Assembly (NCBI RefSeq): GCF_002097535.1
Contig: NZ_CP020772.1
Location: forward strand, 3,574,501-3,638,500
DNA from: Halobacillus mangrovi
Lineage (GTDB): Bacteria > Bacillota > Bacilli > Bacillales > Halobacillaceae
Length of the DNA: 64,000 bases
Direction: 5' to 3'
The position numbers and the translations under genes were made by a program. Shown here piece after piece: positions 50,936 through 59,777 of this stretch (position 1 is its first letter; the number at the start of each line of letters is the position of its first letter). The notes under the pieces were generated by a model. It was given only the letters and a program-made list of their open reading frames with translations, did not search any database and was not told the DNA's origin.

Positions 50936-51057
50936 TTGTAGATCCTCCTCATCGTTAAACCTAACTTAACACTACAACCATTCGACAAAAAAGGAGCTTT
51001 TCCTTCCTAAGCCATAAAATTGTCACATCAGGTTCATTTGGTTCAGGTGAGGAATGT

Positions 51058-51765
51058 CTACAGATCATCAACCACAATATAAGTAGCTTTGACAGGGCCG
51101 TGCACCCCTACGATTAGATTCATCTCGATATCAGCGCTGTTACTCGGGCCTGTAACAAAACTCACACAAGAAGATACTGGATTCCCCTTCTCTTCTTCTT
51201 CGTGAATCAACCGGCCAGCCTGAGTCATTCTCGGCACCATCGTACTTTTCGGAATGATGGCAATGAAGGTTTCAGGAAGGAGGCTGATGGATCTTCCATT
51301 ATAACGGTCGTTAAAAAGGGTCACTGTCCCTGACTCTGCAAGGGTGATATCACTGAACACAATTCCTGCTCCGGCTTGTTCAGCAAATTCAACATTCTGT
51401 CTCCCTTTTTCTTCATCCCATATCTGAACCTCATAATCTTCCTTACGCAATTGATCGTAAAAATCTACTAATCCGCTCGTTTCAATGCGCGGACCTCCAG
51501 CACTGACAATTTTAGATACTCCATACCCATTCAGTACTCTTCTTAAAGTATCTTCAAGTTCACTAAGAGTAACCCGCTCAAAGCTTGTATGGATGACCTC
51601 ACACTGTGCTTCCAGTTTTTCAACGAGTTCGTCTTGGGTTGCCCCCTGGAAAACACGTTCCTGAGGTCTTACAGAATAAGAAGGCGGCGCGACCTCTGTA
51701 CGACGCGGCCTTCCGAGGCGGCCAGCCAGTTTATCTAAAAAGGCTTCCCGATTATGAATCGCCAT
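51058..51765 (-). CDS. lutC: Lactate utilisation protein LutC
   Basis: The 235-residue LutC/YkgG-family protein has the DUF162 pattern: GIVFSDITLAESGTVTLFNDRYNGRSISLLPETFIAIIPKSTMV (about 128-172) and VTGPSNSADIEMNLIVGVHGPVK near the end. LutA, LutB and LutC form the iron-sulfur L-lactate oxidase complex that yields pyruvate. Start and LutB stop overlap by one base. It ends the lut operon. Only a weak short hairpin at about 50990-51013 could serve as terminator. Confidence 0.95.
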   Translation of the reverse strand: MAIHNREAFLDKLAGRLGRPRRTEVAPPSYSVRPQERVFQGATQDELVEKLEAQCEVIHTSFERVTLSELEDTLRRVLNGYGVSKIVSAGGPRIETSGLVDFYDQLRKEDYEVQIWDEEKGRQNVEFAEQAGAGIVFSDITLAESGTVTLFNDRYNGRSISLLPETFIAIIPKSTMVPRMTQAGRLIHEEEEKGNPVSSCVSFVTGPSNSADIEMNLIVGVHGPVKATYIVVDDL

Positions 51766-53189
51766 CAGCCATTCCTCCTTTCTTCTCGATGTTTATACCA
51801 TTCTCTAAAGCTCTTCTTAGGAGGGGCTGGAAAATCCCGTTGGTCCGTCCAGCCCTTCAATGGTCCAGGGCCGTTTTCGATATGTTCATCCTTTGTCCAA
51901 GGTTTTAAGGCTGTCCGCGCCATTTTGGTGGACATCTTGTACGCTGCTGGAGTAGATGCCCATTTAGCAAATCCTTTCATCATGATCTCCTCAGACTTTG
52001 CGTTCATTCTTTCGCGTTCAACAATGATTTCTCTGTGCATGATCAAATGCTCATGAAGCGGAATTTTTACAGGGCACGCTTCTGTACAAGCCGCGCATAA
52101 GGAGGAGGCATAAGGCAGTTCTTTATGGTCCTCGTATCCATCAAGGAGTGGTGTGAGAACAGCTCCGATAGGTCCAGGGTAAATCGAACCGTACGAATGG
52201 CCGCCGACGTGACGGTAAACCGGACAAGCATTGATACAGGCTGCACAACGAATACAGTGCAGTGCCGACTGGAACTCTGTACCGAGAATTTTTGAGCGAC
52301 CGTTATCCACGATGACAAGGTGGAAGTCTTCTGGTCCATCCACTTCATCTTCAAGCCTCGTACCTGTGAGGGCCGTAATGTAGCTGGTCAGTTTCTGTCC
52401 TACTGCAGCACGGGTCAACAAGCTTACAACGACTTCGAGGTCCTCCCAGGTGGGCACGATTCGTTCCATTCCCATGACTGAGATTTGAGTGTCAGGAAGC
52501 GATGTAACCATTCGGGCGTTTCCTTCATTGGTCACAAGAGTGACGGCACCTGATTCTGCAACAGCAAAATTACATCCCGTGACGCCGATGTCAGCACTAA
52601 GAAAATCTTGACGGAGCTGTTCACGCGCGAAGGCGGCAAGTTCAACAGGATCATCTGATTTCGTGTATCCTTTCTTTTTTACAAAAGTCTCCCGAATCTG
52701 CTCCTTATTTTTGTGAAGAGCAGGGGTAACGATATGAGATGGAGGGTCTTCATCAAGCTGCAGAATCCATTCGCCAAGGTCTGATTCGACTACCTCACAG
52801 CCGCTTTCGGCAAGGGCTTCATTTAAGCCGATCTCCTCGGTGACCATCGATTTTGATTTAACGACTTTTTTAGCTTGTTTTTTCTTAGCAATCTCTTGAA
52901 CATAGGCGTTTGCTTCCTCTGCCGTTTCTGCAAAGAACACCGTTCCGCCTCTTTTCTCCACCTCTTCACTAAGCTGATGAAGGTAATAGTCGAGGTTTTC
53001 CATCGTATGAGAACGAATTTCCTCCCCAAGCGTCCGCCAATCCTCCCAGTCCCCCAGCTCCTCGGCTGCTTTCAAACGTCCTGTACGAAAACGACCCTGG
53101 GCAGAGGAGACGGCTTTTCTCATAAATGAATTGTCGATCCCATCCTGAATCCGCTCGGCATAAGCCTTGCTCCCGATTTTGATGCTCAT
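51765..53189 (-). CDS. lutB: Lactate utilisation iron-sulfur protein LutB
   Basis: The 474-residue protein has an N-terminal DUF162-like domain and a C-terminal ferredoxin-type region with two 4Fe-4S motifs, [15 protein letters not shown] (about 303-317) and [17 protein letters not shown] (about 352-368). Between the N- and C-terminal halves is [23 protein letters not shown]. It carries electrons in the LutABC lactate oxidase. It starts 16 bases after lutA ends. Length matches B. subtilis LutB. Confidence 0.96.
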   Translation of the reverse strand: MSIKIGSKAYAERIQDGIDNSFMRKAVSSAQGRFRTGRLKAAEELGDWEDWRTLGEEIRSHTMENLDYYLHQLSEEVEKRGGTVFFAETAEEANAYVQEIAKKKQAKKVVKSKSMVTEEIGLNEALAESGCEVVESDLGEWILQLDEDPPSHIVTPALHKNKEQIRETFVKKKGYTKSDDPVELAAFAREQLRQDFLSADIGVTGCNFAVAESGAVTLVTNEGNARMVTSLPDTQISVMGMERIVPTWEDLEVVVSLLTRAAVGQKLTSYITALTGTRLEDEVDGPEDFHLVIVDNGRSKILGTEFQSALHCIRCAACINACPVYRHVGGHSYGSIYPGPIGAVLTPLLDGYEDHKELPYASSLCAACTEACPVKIPLHEHLIMHREIIVERERMNAKSEEIMMKGFAKWASTPAAYKMSTKMARTALKPWTKDEHIENGPGPLKGWTDQRDFPAPPKKSFREWYKHREERRNG

Positions 53190-53205
53190 TGTAATCGCCC
53201 CTTTC

Positions 53206-53922
53206 TTACTGACTGTTCAAAACTTGTGCTATATGAAGAACCTTTACTTCCTGTTTATTCCTTCTTAAACGGCCTCCCATGTTCATAAGACAGCCCATGT
53301 CTCCACCAATTAAGTAGTCAGCTTTCGTTTCGCCAATATGCTCGGCTTTTTCCTGAACCATCTCACCTGAGATGGCAGAGTTTTTCACAGCAAATGTACC
53401 TCCGAACCCACAACAATCCTCTTTCAAAGGAAGATCAATCAAGTTCAGTCCCTCCACATTTTCCAATAGTATACGAGGTGCATCCTTAACGCCTAACAGC
53501 CTAGTCATGTGGCAAGAGGGGTGATAAGTTGCTGTTCCTTTGAATGTCGATCCTACATTTTCAATCTTCAAAACATCGACAAGAAACTGGGTTAGCTCAT
53601 AAGTTTTCTCTGCGAGTCTTCCTGCTCGTTCTCTCCACTCTGGTTCATCTTTTAGAACTTTTGGATATTCTTTGATCATCTGCACACAAGACCCTGAAGG
53701 ACCGACCACAAATTCAGATGGCTCAAATGCTTTGATCATCTGTTTCATGGCTTTTGCTGATTCACTTTTATAGCCGCTATTATAAGCAGGCTGCCCGCAA
53801 CATGTTTGACCAACCGGAAAATCAACTTCACACCCGAATCGTTCCAGAAGCTGTACTGTATCCTTCCCTACGTCTGGAGTAATCGTGTCACACAGACAAG
53901 TGATAAATAGGGAAACTTTCAT
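53206..53922 (-). CDS. lutA: Lactate utilisation protein LutA
   Basis: The 238-residue protein has two CCG domains typical of LutA and glycolate oxidase subunit Glc[11 protein letters not shown] with [15 protein letters not shown] in the first half, and [12 protein letters not shown] with [16 protein letters not shown] in the second. These Cys residues hold an iron-sulfur cluster. The start is the ATG after AGGAGGAAATGCA; an earlier reading begins 11 codons before and lacks a proper site. The LutR-type palindrome lies about 30 bases upstream. It is first in lutABC. Confidence 0.96.
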   Translation of the reverse strand: MKVSLFITCLCDTITPDVGKDTVQLLERFGCEVDFPVGQTCCGQPAYNSGYKSESAKAMKQMIKAFEPSEFVVGPSGSCVQMIKEYPKVLKDEPEWRERAGRLAEKTYELTQFLVDVLKIENVGSTFKGTATYHPSCHMTRLLGVKDAPRILLENVEGLNLIDLPLKEDCCGFGGTFAVKNSAISGEMVQEKAEHIGETKADYLIGGDMGCLMNMGGRLRRNKQEVKVLHIAQVLNSQ

Positions 53923-53948
53923 TGCATTTCCTCCTAACATTATACATA

Positions 53949-53965
53949 AGGTCATCTGATGACTA
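53949..53965. promoter_or_regulatory. LutR-type operator upstream of lutA
   Basis: AGGTCATCTGATGACTA, a palindrome around TCATC-N-GATGA, agreeing with the pattern I recall for Bacillus LutR sites. The same motif occurs upstream of lutP. It is close enough to the lutA start to overlap the promoter. Confidence 0.75.
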
Positions 53966-54002
53966 ACCTGGATAAAAAGGATGCTGAGTGTCTCAGAATC
54001 CC

Positions 54003-54710
54003 TTATTTCAAATAACCCGCTAAAGATCGTTCAACGCTGCTCAAGTGAGCATACATCGCTACCCGCGCTTCCTCTTCCTCTTTCGCTTCAATCGCAGCCA
54101 AAATCCTTTTATGTTCTTGTAAAAGTTTGTCCGTTCCATCGTTTGTGTGAAGCAGTTTACGTGTCTCCCGCATCGCCTGAACCATAATTTCTGAAACACT
54201 GTTCATCAAATTGATAAGCATGTGGTTGTGGGTAGCTCTTACAAGTGCCATATGGAAATTCAAGTCTGCCTGTTCTCCAAGCTCGCCATTTCCTTTGGCT
54301 TCTTCCATTGCGTGTAATGCTTTTTTCATTTGTTCTAAGTCTTCTTCGGAACGAGAAGCGGCGGCTGAGCCTGCTGCTCCCACCTCTAAAATCTTTCTTA
54401 CCTCAAGCAAGTCCTTCATGTCTTCTGGTTTCATAAGAAACGCCACGGAGACCGGTAAGGAAAAGCGTGTAGCATCAAATGATTTCACATAGGTTCCTTC
54501 CCCCTGCCGCATCTCCAATAGACCCATCGCTCTTAATGCGCTCAGAGCCTCCCGAATGGCTGATCTTCCTACATCAAAATTTTTAGCAAGGACTTCAACA
54601 CTATCTAATTTATCACCGGATTTCAAAGTTCCATTCTTTAAAGAATCGAGCAAGGAATCGGCTACTTGTTCATAAATCTTTTTCGTTCTAATTGGTTTAT
54701 ATTCCAACAT
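54003..54710 (-). CDS. lutR: GntR/FadR-family regulator LutR
   Basis: The 235-residue protein has a GntR winged helix (residues 8-75: SVEVLAKNFDVGRSAIREALSALRAMGLLEMRQGEGTYV) and an FCD ligand-binding domain (about 90-215) with Asp/His metal candidates in DLNFHMALVRATHNHML and EHKRILAAI. LutR represses lut genes and is released by lactate or a similar metabolite in B. subtilis. Its place between lutP and lutABC on the same strand, with matching palindromes before both, supports local control. Confidence 0.92.
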   Translation of the reverse strand: MLEYKPIRTKKIYEQVADSLLDSLKNGTLKSGDKLDSVEVLAKNFDVGRSAIREALSALRAMGLLEMRQGEGTYVKSFDATRFSLPVSVAFLMKPEDMKDLLEVRKILEVGAAGSAAASRSEEDLEQMKKALHAMEEAKGNGELGEQADLNFHMALVRATHNHMLINLMNSVSEIMVQAMRETRKLLHTNDGTDKLLQEHKRILAAIEAKEEEEARVAMYAHLSSVERSLAGYLK

Positions 54711-54785
54711 GCTGCCTCCAACCTCAAGTCACGTATTACTTTCATTTTACTCTAAATGTCCGTGAATCGAAAGGGGAAGCGTTTT

Positions 54786-56375
54786 CTAACCAATCAACGT
54801 AATAATAAAAGCGGCAAATCCAACCAGCAGCCCGTAAAGCAGAGCCGGTAGAATCGTTTTCCGAATAATATCGCCCTCTTTTCCTGATAGCCCTACAACA
54901 GCTCCTGCGGCAACAACGTTGTGTACACAAATCATGTTGCCTGCAGCAGCACCAATGACTTGCAAGGAAAGAATCGTATCCTTAGCTAATGTAGTTTCTT
55001 CAGCAATACTATATTGAATCGGTGAAAACGTAAGCGTCGAAACTGTAGCACTTCCCGTTATGAACGCACCCAGCTCTCCTAAAAACGGAGCCGCTAACAC
55101 CCACATGGACCCAAATGCGCTCGCTAACGTTTGAGCTATGTACTGAGGCATACTGACCAAATCATTCGCATTCATCCCAGAGTTTGTAAACACCTGCACG
55201 AGCGCAAGCGTTGCAACTAAAGCCAATGCCGCGTCCTTCATAGAAAGAATGGATTCCTTAGCTGCTTTCGTAAAATTACGGAATGATTTACGCTGGATAA
55301 CTACGGCTAAAATAGCAGCAAAAACGAGCACAGATCCTGGAGAGTATAGCACTTGCCATTTGGAAGTAATTCCGTCCACCCCAAGGATGTTTGTCCATGT
55401 GAGATCCACCCAAGTCAGCGTAAAGTTCTTCACGGCTGGGACAATCCTTGTGAGTAACAGTAAAGCAACGATGACAAGGTACGGAGACCAGGCTGTCAAA
55501 AGAGTCATATTCGATTTCTTTTCTTCTACAACAAAATCCTCCTGCAGGGCATCCTGCCACGAAGACTTTGGCAGTAAAAAGCCTTTTTTTGCGGTAAAGG
55601 TCGCTGCGATTAACCCAGTCAATGACGCAAGGATTGCAACAAATTCATGACCGAATAAAGAAGCATAAAGCAAAGCAGATGACGTATAAAGAAGCCCGAT
55701 GAATAACGTCCATGGAAGCATCTCAACTGCATCCTTCCACCCTTTTTTCTTTCCAAAGAACACGGTCAGGACGACGACTAAGATAAATGGAATGAACGTC
55801 CCCGCAAATAAATCAAAAAATGCGATTTGCACCCCGATTTCACGATAAAATAATAATCCCGCTTCAGGAAGATTACTTAATCCAACTTGAATTGGTGTGC
55901 CAACCGCACCATAGGAAACCGCTGAACTATCCGCAATGAGCGCAATCGCTGCAGCTGCCATTGGCGTAAAACCTAAGGCCACCATCAACGGCCCCGTAAC
56001 AGCTGCCGGTGTTCCAAACCCCGCTGCTCCCTCAATCAAGGCACCGAATAAAAAAGCGACAATGACAATTTGGACACGCATGTCTGTGGAGATATTCCTG
56101 AACCCCTGGTTGATCCGATTCACTGCTCCTGTGTGTCTAAGTGTATTCAGCAGCACGATGGCTCCAAATAGTATAAATAAAATGGTCAGCGTCTTATGGG
56201 TCCCTTCTAACACCGAAGCAGCGATGACCTCTCCCTTCACTCCCCAGGCAAGGAATGCTAAGCCTATAACAATTACTGCACTAAAAAACATCCCCTTTTT
56301 GGCTGGCATACGAAAGAGGACCAAAAATAAAAAAGGAGCAATAATTGCACTTAAAGCCACCATTAATAACATCAT
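54786..56375 (-). CDS. lutP: L-lactate permease LutP
   Basis: About 529 residues with 12 or more membrane segments, LctP family. Motifs include [47 protein letters not shown] near residue 110-160 and [24 protein letters not shown] near 435. It imports L-lactate with protons. The start is one of two adjacent ATG codons (56375 or 56372) after GGAGGGATC; the longer in-frame reading from 56516 runs through the operator and a cre site and has no ribosome binding site. Regulated by LutR-type and CcpA-type sites upstream. Confidence 0.95.
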   Translation of the reverse strand: MMLLMVALSAIIAPFLFLVLFRMPAKKGMFFSAVIVIGLAFLAWGVKGEVIAASVLEGTHKTLTILFILFGAIVLLNTLRHTGAVNRINQGFRNISTDMRVQIVIVAFLFGALIEGAAGFGTPAAVTGPLMVALGFTPMAAAAIALIADSSAVSYGAVGTPIQVGLSNLPEAGLLFYREIGVQIAFFDLFAGTFIPFILVVVLTVFFGKKKGWKDAVEMLPWTLFIGLLYTSSALLYASLFGHEFVAILASLTGLIAATFTAKKGFLLPKSSWQDALQEDFVVEEKKSNMTLLTAWSPYLVIVALLLLTRIVPAVKNFTLTWVDLTWTNILGVDGITSKWQVLYSPGSVLVFAAILAVVIQRKSFRNFTKAAKESILSMKDAALALVATLALVQVFTNSGMNANDLVSMPQYIAQTLASAFGSMWVLAAPFLGELGAFITGSATVSTLTFSPIQYSIAEETTLAKDTILSLQVIGAAAGNMICVHNVVAAGAVVGLSGKEGDIIRKTILPALLYGLLVGFAAFIITLIG

Positions 56376-56406
56376 GATCCCTCCGACTTTGATTGTTTCA
56401 TAGCTT

Positions 56407-56420
56407 TGTGAACGCTTACA
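56407..56420 (-). promoter_or_regulatory. cre site (CcpA), proximal, before lutP
   Basis: TGTAAGCGTTCACA on the minus strand agrees with the cre pattern TGWAARCGYTWNCW at 13 of 14 positions. It lies between operator and start codon. Confidence 0.65.
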
Positions 56421-56437
56421 GTATAACCATAAAAATA

Positions 56438-56454
56438 AGGTCATCAGATGACCT
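56438..56454. promoter_or_regulatory. LutR-type operator upstream of lutP
   Basis: AGGTCATCAGATGACCT is a perfect 17-base palindrome with one central base, the same motif as before lutA. Confidence 0.8.
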
Positions 56455-56488
56455 GCTTTTAGTATTTTACACATAATTGTCACAAAAA

Positions 56489-56502
56489 TGCAAACGCTTT
56501 TT
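56489..56502 (-). promoter_or_regulatory. cre-like site, distal, before lutP
   Basis: AAAAAGCGTTTGCA on the minus strand fits the cre pattern at 12 of 14 positions. It lies in the presumed lutP promoter region. Confidence 0.5.
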
Positions 56503-56528
56503 GAAAGGGAAATCATTTCCTAATTCCC

Positions 56529-56557
56529 TTGTTCACGACATGAAAGCCGTTTATAAT
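56529..56557 (+). promoter_or_regulatory. Sigma-A promoter of the 36-codon gene
   Basis: TTGTTC (56529-56534), a 17-base spacer and a perfect TATAAT (56552-56557), about 33 bases before the start codon. Confidence 0.75.
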
Positions 56558-56589
56558 ATAAACAGCTTATACATAAAGGAGGGAAAATC

Positions 56590-56700
56590 ATGTTTACGTT
56601 CGCATTAGACATCAAGCAAGTTAAAAAATACCTCGTATTAATGATGTCTATTATTGGAATTTCAGCCTACTACGGGACACGTGTGTCCTTTTTTAGCTGA
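56590..56700 (+). CDS. 36-residue hydrophobic peptide, unknown
   Basis: A 36-codon frame starts ATGTTTACG after a strong AAAGGAGGGAAAATC site and ends TGA at 56700. The peptide begins MFTFALDIKQVKKY and is followed by one likely membrane segment (LVLMMSIIGISAYYG) and a short RVSFFS tail. A consensus promoter precedes it and a hairpin terminator follows 50 bases later, so it looks like a complete expression unit. I do not recognise the family. Function unknown; a small membrane regulator or toxin-like peptide is possible. Confidence 0.65.
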   Translation: MFTFALDIKQVKKYLVLMMSIIGISAYYGTRVSFFS

Positions 56701-56749
56701 CATTCTAATATGCTGTGAACGTGAGTATGATTTCCCCGAAATAACGATG

Positions 56750-56784
56750 AGGCACAGGAATCTTACTTTCCTGTGCCTTTTTAT
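56750..56784 (+). terminator. Terminator of the 36-codon gene
   Basis: AGGCACAGGA / TCCTGTGCCT hairpin followed by TTTTTAT, just before the MFS gene's ribosome binding site. Confidence 0.85.
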
Positions 56785-56814
56785 GTTGATTTATGTATAA
56801 GGAGAGACAACGAT

Positions 56815-58002
56815 ATGTTAAAAACAAAAACGAACATCTATATGCTTTACTTCTATATATTCTTTGCCCAGTTGTTTTTCGACCGCGCCCTCTGGGTGAT
56901 TTATCTTGGTGACAAGGGAATGACTTTCGGCCAGATTGGTATCCTGGAAGCATTTCTTCATCTGGCCATTGTTTTATTCGAAGTTCCTACAGGAATGGTC
57001 GCTGATTTGTACGGGCGAAAAACGAGTCTTGTGCTTGGTAACTTTTTCAGCTTACTATACGGACTATTCATGATGATCAGCGGATCCTTTTCCCTTTTCA
57101 CACTTGCCTTTATGTCGATGGGGCTTATGATTACTTTCCATTCTGGTGCGGAACAAGCTTTTGCGTATGATACCTTAAAAAATGAAAAGCGTGAAAAAGA
57201 TTATACCAAGGTTGTCGGCAGTATGACAGCACTTGCCCTGTTATCATTGAGCGTTGCAAAATTTCTCGGTGGATTTCTCGCTGAAGTGAGTTGGGAATGG
57301 GTATATGGTTCAACTATCTTTACTCACGTGCTGGCTATCATTCCGCTGTTTTTCATGAAAGAACCTGAGCGTGACAAAACGGAGGATATTGGGGGACGCT
57401 GGTATCATCAGTGGGTTCACCAATTTAAACTGGGCACCCGAGTGTGGCGGAACAATCCGATCATTCATAAGCCTGTGGTGCTATTTATTTTAGCCTCTTC
57501 TGTTTTAGTCATTATCACCTTTTACGGACAGGAATATTTCATTCAATTAGGCTATTCACCTGTTGTCGTTGGAGCGGTATTTACGATCGAAGGTTTACTA
57601 GGTGTTGTCATGGCGAAGATTGCTTATAAGGTTGAGGAGCGTTTCAAATTCTTTAATCTTTTATATTATGGCCTCGGTCTCTACGTGCTGTTTTTCATAT
57701 TGTTTATTTTCGCAAGTAATTGGGCGATTCTACTTTCGTTCCTTTTCCTTGCCCAGCTGCTCAGTCTTTTTGAGCCGATCTTTACAGCGTTCGTCCAAAA
57801 CCTTCTTACAAGTAATGTGCGCTCCACCTTTTTCTCAATGATCGGTCTGACAGAGAGCTTCGTTATAATGATCAGCTTCCCTCTCTTCGGTTATGCAGTA
57901 GAAAAAACTGACTTCACCCAAGGATTTATGGGACTTCTGATCATATTCTTTACAATGGTTACCGGGTTCCTTCTTCTTCAAAAGTTCCAGACTGATAAAT
58001 AA
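56815..58002 (+). CDS. MFS transporter
   Basis: The 395-residue protein has 12 membrane segments and the MFS motif A-like loop GMVADLYGRKTSLVLG near residue 62-77. Loop motifs and length fit drug-efflux-like MFS proteins, but I cannot name the substrate. The start is the ATG after AAGGAGAG; an earlier in-frame ATG 14 codons upstream lies inside the preceding terminator. No regulator gene is adjacent. It ends in its own terminator. Confidence 0.88.
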   Translation: MLKTKTNIYMLYFYIFFAQLFFDRALWVIYLGDKGMTFGQIGILEAFLHLAIVLFEVPTGMVADLYGRKTSLVLGNFFSLLYGLFMMISGSFSLFTLAFMSMGLMITFHSGAEQAFAYDTLKNEKREKDYTKVVGSMTALALLSLSVAKFLGGFLAEVSWEWVYGSTIFTHVLAIIPLFFMKEPERDKTEDIGGRWYHQWVHQFKLGTRVWRNNPIIHKPVVLFILASSVLVIITFYGQEYFIQLGYSPVVVGAVFTIEGLLGVVMAKIAYKVEERFKFFNLLYYGLGLYVLFFILFIFASNWAILLSFLFLAQLLSLFEPIFTAFVQNLLTSNVRSTFFSMIGLTESFVIMISFPLFGYAVEKTDFTQGFMGLLIIFFTMVTGFLLLQKFQTDK

Positions 58003-58011
58003 GATCATACC

Positions 58012-58050
58012 AAAACCTCTCATGAGTTCTAGGACCTCAAGAGAGGTTTT
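58012..58050 (+). terminator. Terminator of the MFS gene
   Basis: AAAACCTCTC / GAGAGGTTTT hairpin with internal TGAG/CTCA pairing, ending in T-rich sequence. Confidence 0.85.
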
Positions 58051-58143
58051 ATTTAATAGGTAAAGTGGAATAATTTAGGTATAGATACCTAATTATGAAC
58101 AATTTGTGTCCATTGTGAGAATAATTTGTTACAATATTAAATA

Positions 58144-58157
58144 AGATAACGCTTACA
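58144..58157 (-). promoter_or_regulatory. Perfect cre site before the 92-residue membrane protein
   Basis: TGTAAGCGTTATCT on the minus strand matches the cre consensus TGWAARCGYTWNCW at all 14 positions. It lies about ten bases after a TACAAT -10-like sequence (58130-58135), a position typical for CcpA repression. Confidence 0.7.
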
Positions 58158-58190
58158 CGGTATCAAAAAATAAAAAAGGAGTTGTGGTCA

Positions 58191-58466
58191 ATGGGTGTAG
58201 CCGTATTGTTCCTGTTGCTTGCAACAGTAACTCCATTTCTTTTTATTCAAATGAAAAAACCAGTTTTAGCAGCCGTGCAGTCCGTACTATTAGTAGGGAT
58301 GTGGGTGTACTTTTTCCAAGTACTGTACTTTACAACACCAGCGGCATTCTCCATGACATGGAGCAGCTACTATTTAAGTCTAATTGTAGCAGAAGTCGCC
58401 TGGGTGATGTTCATCATTGCTATGGTAAAAGCAAACCCAAAACTTCAAGAAACAATGGAAAAATTG
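58191..58466 (+). CDS. Small three-span membrane protein, unknown
   Basis: The 91-residue protein (stop at 58467-58469) has three hydrophobic segments (about 2-20, 27-47, 57-77) and a short charged tail NPKLQETMEKL. The ATG is nine bases after AAAAAGGAG; an in-frame TTG three codons earlier is too close to that site. An overlapping frame (58184-58477) is a shadow. I do not recognise the family. Its place beside qox genes and behind a perfect cre site suggests a respiration or carbon-linked role, which is inference only. Confidence 0.75.
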
Positions 58467-58501
58467 TAAGAGCTTGACCGATGAAACTAAGTATGAATAA
58501 T

Positions 58502-58541
58502 AAAAAAAGCCCTTTTCCAATTAATTGGAAAAGGGCTTTTT
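58502..58541. terminator. Bidirectional terminator between the small membrane gene and the qox operon
   Basis: AAAAAAAGCCCTTTTCCAATT / AATTGGAAAAGGGCTTTTT, an almost perfect palindrome with T runs on both strands, between converging genes. Confidence 0.93.
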
Positions 58542-58544
58542 CGT

Positions 58545-58754
58545 TTAATCCGATGGTTGAATTCGAAACAGCTGAACCATCGCTTGTGAGAAAGCAAGGA
58601 CAGCGATTAAAGCCAGAAGCAACTTAGGACTGTACCCACTATAGAATAATCCCACCAGAGAGATTGCTGTCAGTGCAATACATATGACAAAACTAATAAC
58701 GTTTTTCCACAAACCTGAGGGTATATTATAAAGGTGTTTATCGTCCTGCTCCAC
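58545..58754 (-). CDS. Truncated QoxD-like paralogue
   Basis: The 69-residue protein has two membrane segments (about 16-37 and 43-62). It resembles the front two thirds of QoxD: VISFVICIALTAISLV and LALIAVLAFSQAMVQLF line up with VIGFLLSIAMTLLAAW and ISILILALLQAGVQLF of the upstream gene. The third QoxD segment is absent. The start is GTG after AGGATGGTG. It follows qoxD by 40 bases and is the last gene before a strong terminator. It may be a degenerate duplicate or an added small oxidase subunit. Confidence 0.75.
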   Translation of the reverse strand: MEQDDKHLYNIPSGLWKNVISFVICIALTAISLVGLFYSGYSPKLLLALIAVLAFSQAMVQLFRIQPSD

Positions 58755-58794
58755 AACTGTTCACCATCCTGTCTTTTGTTAATACGAAATTCCC

Positions 58795-59169
58795 CTAATG
58801 ACTGCCTCCATGCTCTTCTTGTTGCTGTTGTTCTTGCTGTTGATGACCACCGTCACCATCATGACCACCATGGAAGCCGAAAGACATCGTAAATAATGAA
58901 CCAGCGACGATAATCGCGGCAAGTGCGAACCCGTGGAACATCATGTTCCATGGTACATGGCCGCCTCCACTTCCCTTTTCCGTGATGTGCATGAACATGA
59001 ATAGCTGAACACCCGCTTGGAGAAGAGCCAGGATTAAGATGGAAATGATCACCCATCTAACAGGCAAGTTAGAGCTTACGACTGCCCAAGCTGCGAGTAA
59101 CGTCATCGCAATAGACAATAGAAAACCAATTACGTGGTTCATCGGTATGCGTTTCTTAGGGTCGGCCAT
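58795..59169 (-). CDS. qoxD: Cytochrome aa3 quinol oxidase subunit IV QoxD
   Basis: The 124-residue protein has three membrane segments (about 12-33, 38-59, 76-98) and the subunit IV motif LLQAGVQLFMFMHI. The C-terminus is rich in His, Gly and Gln (GFHGGHDGDGGHQQQEQQQ), which is unusual and could bind metal. It assists assembly of the quinol oxidase. It starts two bases after qoxC ends. Confidence 0.93.
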   Translation of the reverse strand: MADPKKRIPMNHVIGFLLSIAMTLLAAWAVVSSNLPVRWVIISILILALLQAGVQLFMFMHITEKGSGGGHVPWNMMFHGFALAAIIVAGSLFTMSFGFHGGHDGDGGHQQQEQQQQEEHGGSH

Positions 59170-59170
59170 T

Positions 59171-59776
59171 TTATATCACCATCCCAATCAGGTAGATACC
59201 TGTAAAGATAAAGATCCAGACGACGTCCAAGAAGTGCCAGTACAGACTGATGATAAAGACTTTACGATTCGTTACATTCGTAAGTCCTCGTCTTGACAAT
59301 TGAATAAGCAAAAGGATCGCCCAGCCAGTTCCCACAGTAACGTGGAGCCCGTGAGTACCTGCCAGCACAAAGAATCCTGACCAGAAAGCGCTGGACTGCA
59401 AAGTGGCTCCTTCATGGGCATAATGCATAAATTCATATATTTCAAAGCCAAGGAAACCAAGACCTAAAAGCAGCGTAATAATCAGCCAAGTCATAAGTCC
59501 CTTCAATGAACCTCGACGCATTTCATGAATCGCAATCCCGCAAGTAAAACTACTTGTAAGAAGTAAGAACGTCATAATCAGCGTCGTCTTTATTTCAAAT
59601 AATTCGCCAGGATGCGGGGCATCCGCGGTTCTTCCAAACAATACAGCATAGGTTGCAAATAAAGTGGCAAAGAGCACAACTTCCGCTCCAAGGAAGATCC
59701 AGAAGCCGAGAATGCTCATCCGGCCTTCCTGGGTACGATATTCTAATGGTCCTGTTTTCAATTCATGTGCGGACAT
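59171..59776 (-). CDS. qoxC: Cytochrome aa3 quinol oxidase subunit III QoxC
   Basis: The 201-residue protein has five membrane segments and the subunit III features ILGFWIFLGAEVVLFATLFATYAVL, SSAFWSGFFVLAGTHGLHVTVG and YWHFLDVVWIFIFTGIYL. The start is the ATG one base after the qoxB stop, with GCGAGGGGG upstream; a longer frame reaching into qoxB is rejected. It supports proton uptake and stability of the oxidase. Confidence 0.95.
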   Translation of the reverse strand: MSAHELKTGPLEYRTQEGRMSILGFWIFLGAEVVLFATLFATYAVLFGRTADAPHPGELFEIKTTLIMTFLLLTSSFTCGIAIHEMRRGSLKGLMTWLIITLLLGLGFLGFEIYEFMHYAHEGATLQSSAFWSGFFVLAGTHGLHVTVGTGWAILLLIQLSRRGLTNVTNRKVFIISLYWHFLDVVWIFIFTGIYLIGMVI

Positions 59777-59777
59777 A

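Noticed and set aside
50990..51013. GGAAGGAAAAGCTCCTTTTTT as a lut operon terminator
   Set aside because: The stem is only about five pairs long, too weak to list as a feature, although it may contribute.
53930..53948. TATAAT just before the lutA ribosome binding site as the lutA promoter
   Set aside because: Transcription would then start inside the ribosome binding site, and no good -35 lies 16-18 bases upstream.
58184..58477. A 97-codon frame overlapping the small membrane protein gene
   Set aside because: It lacks a properly spaced ribosome binding site and gives a less regular protein; the frame starting at 58191 has clear membrane segments.
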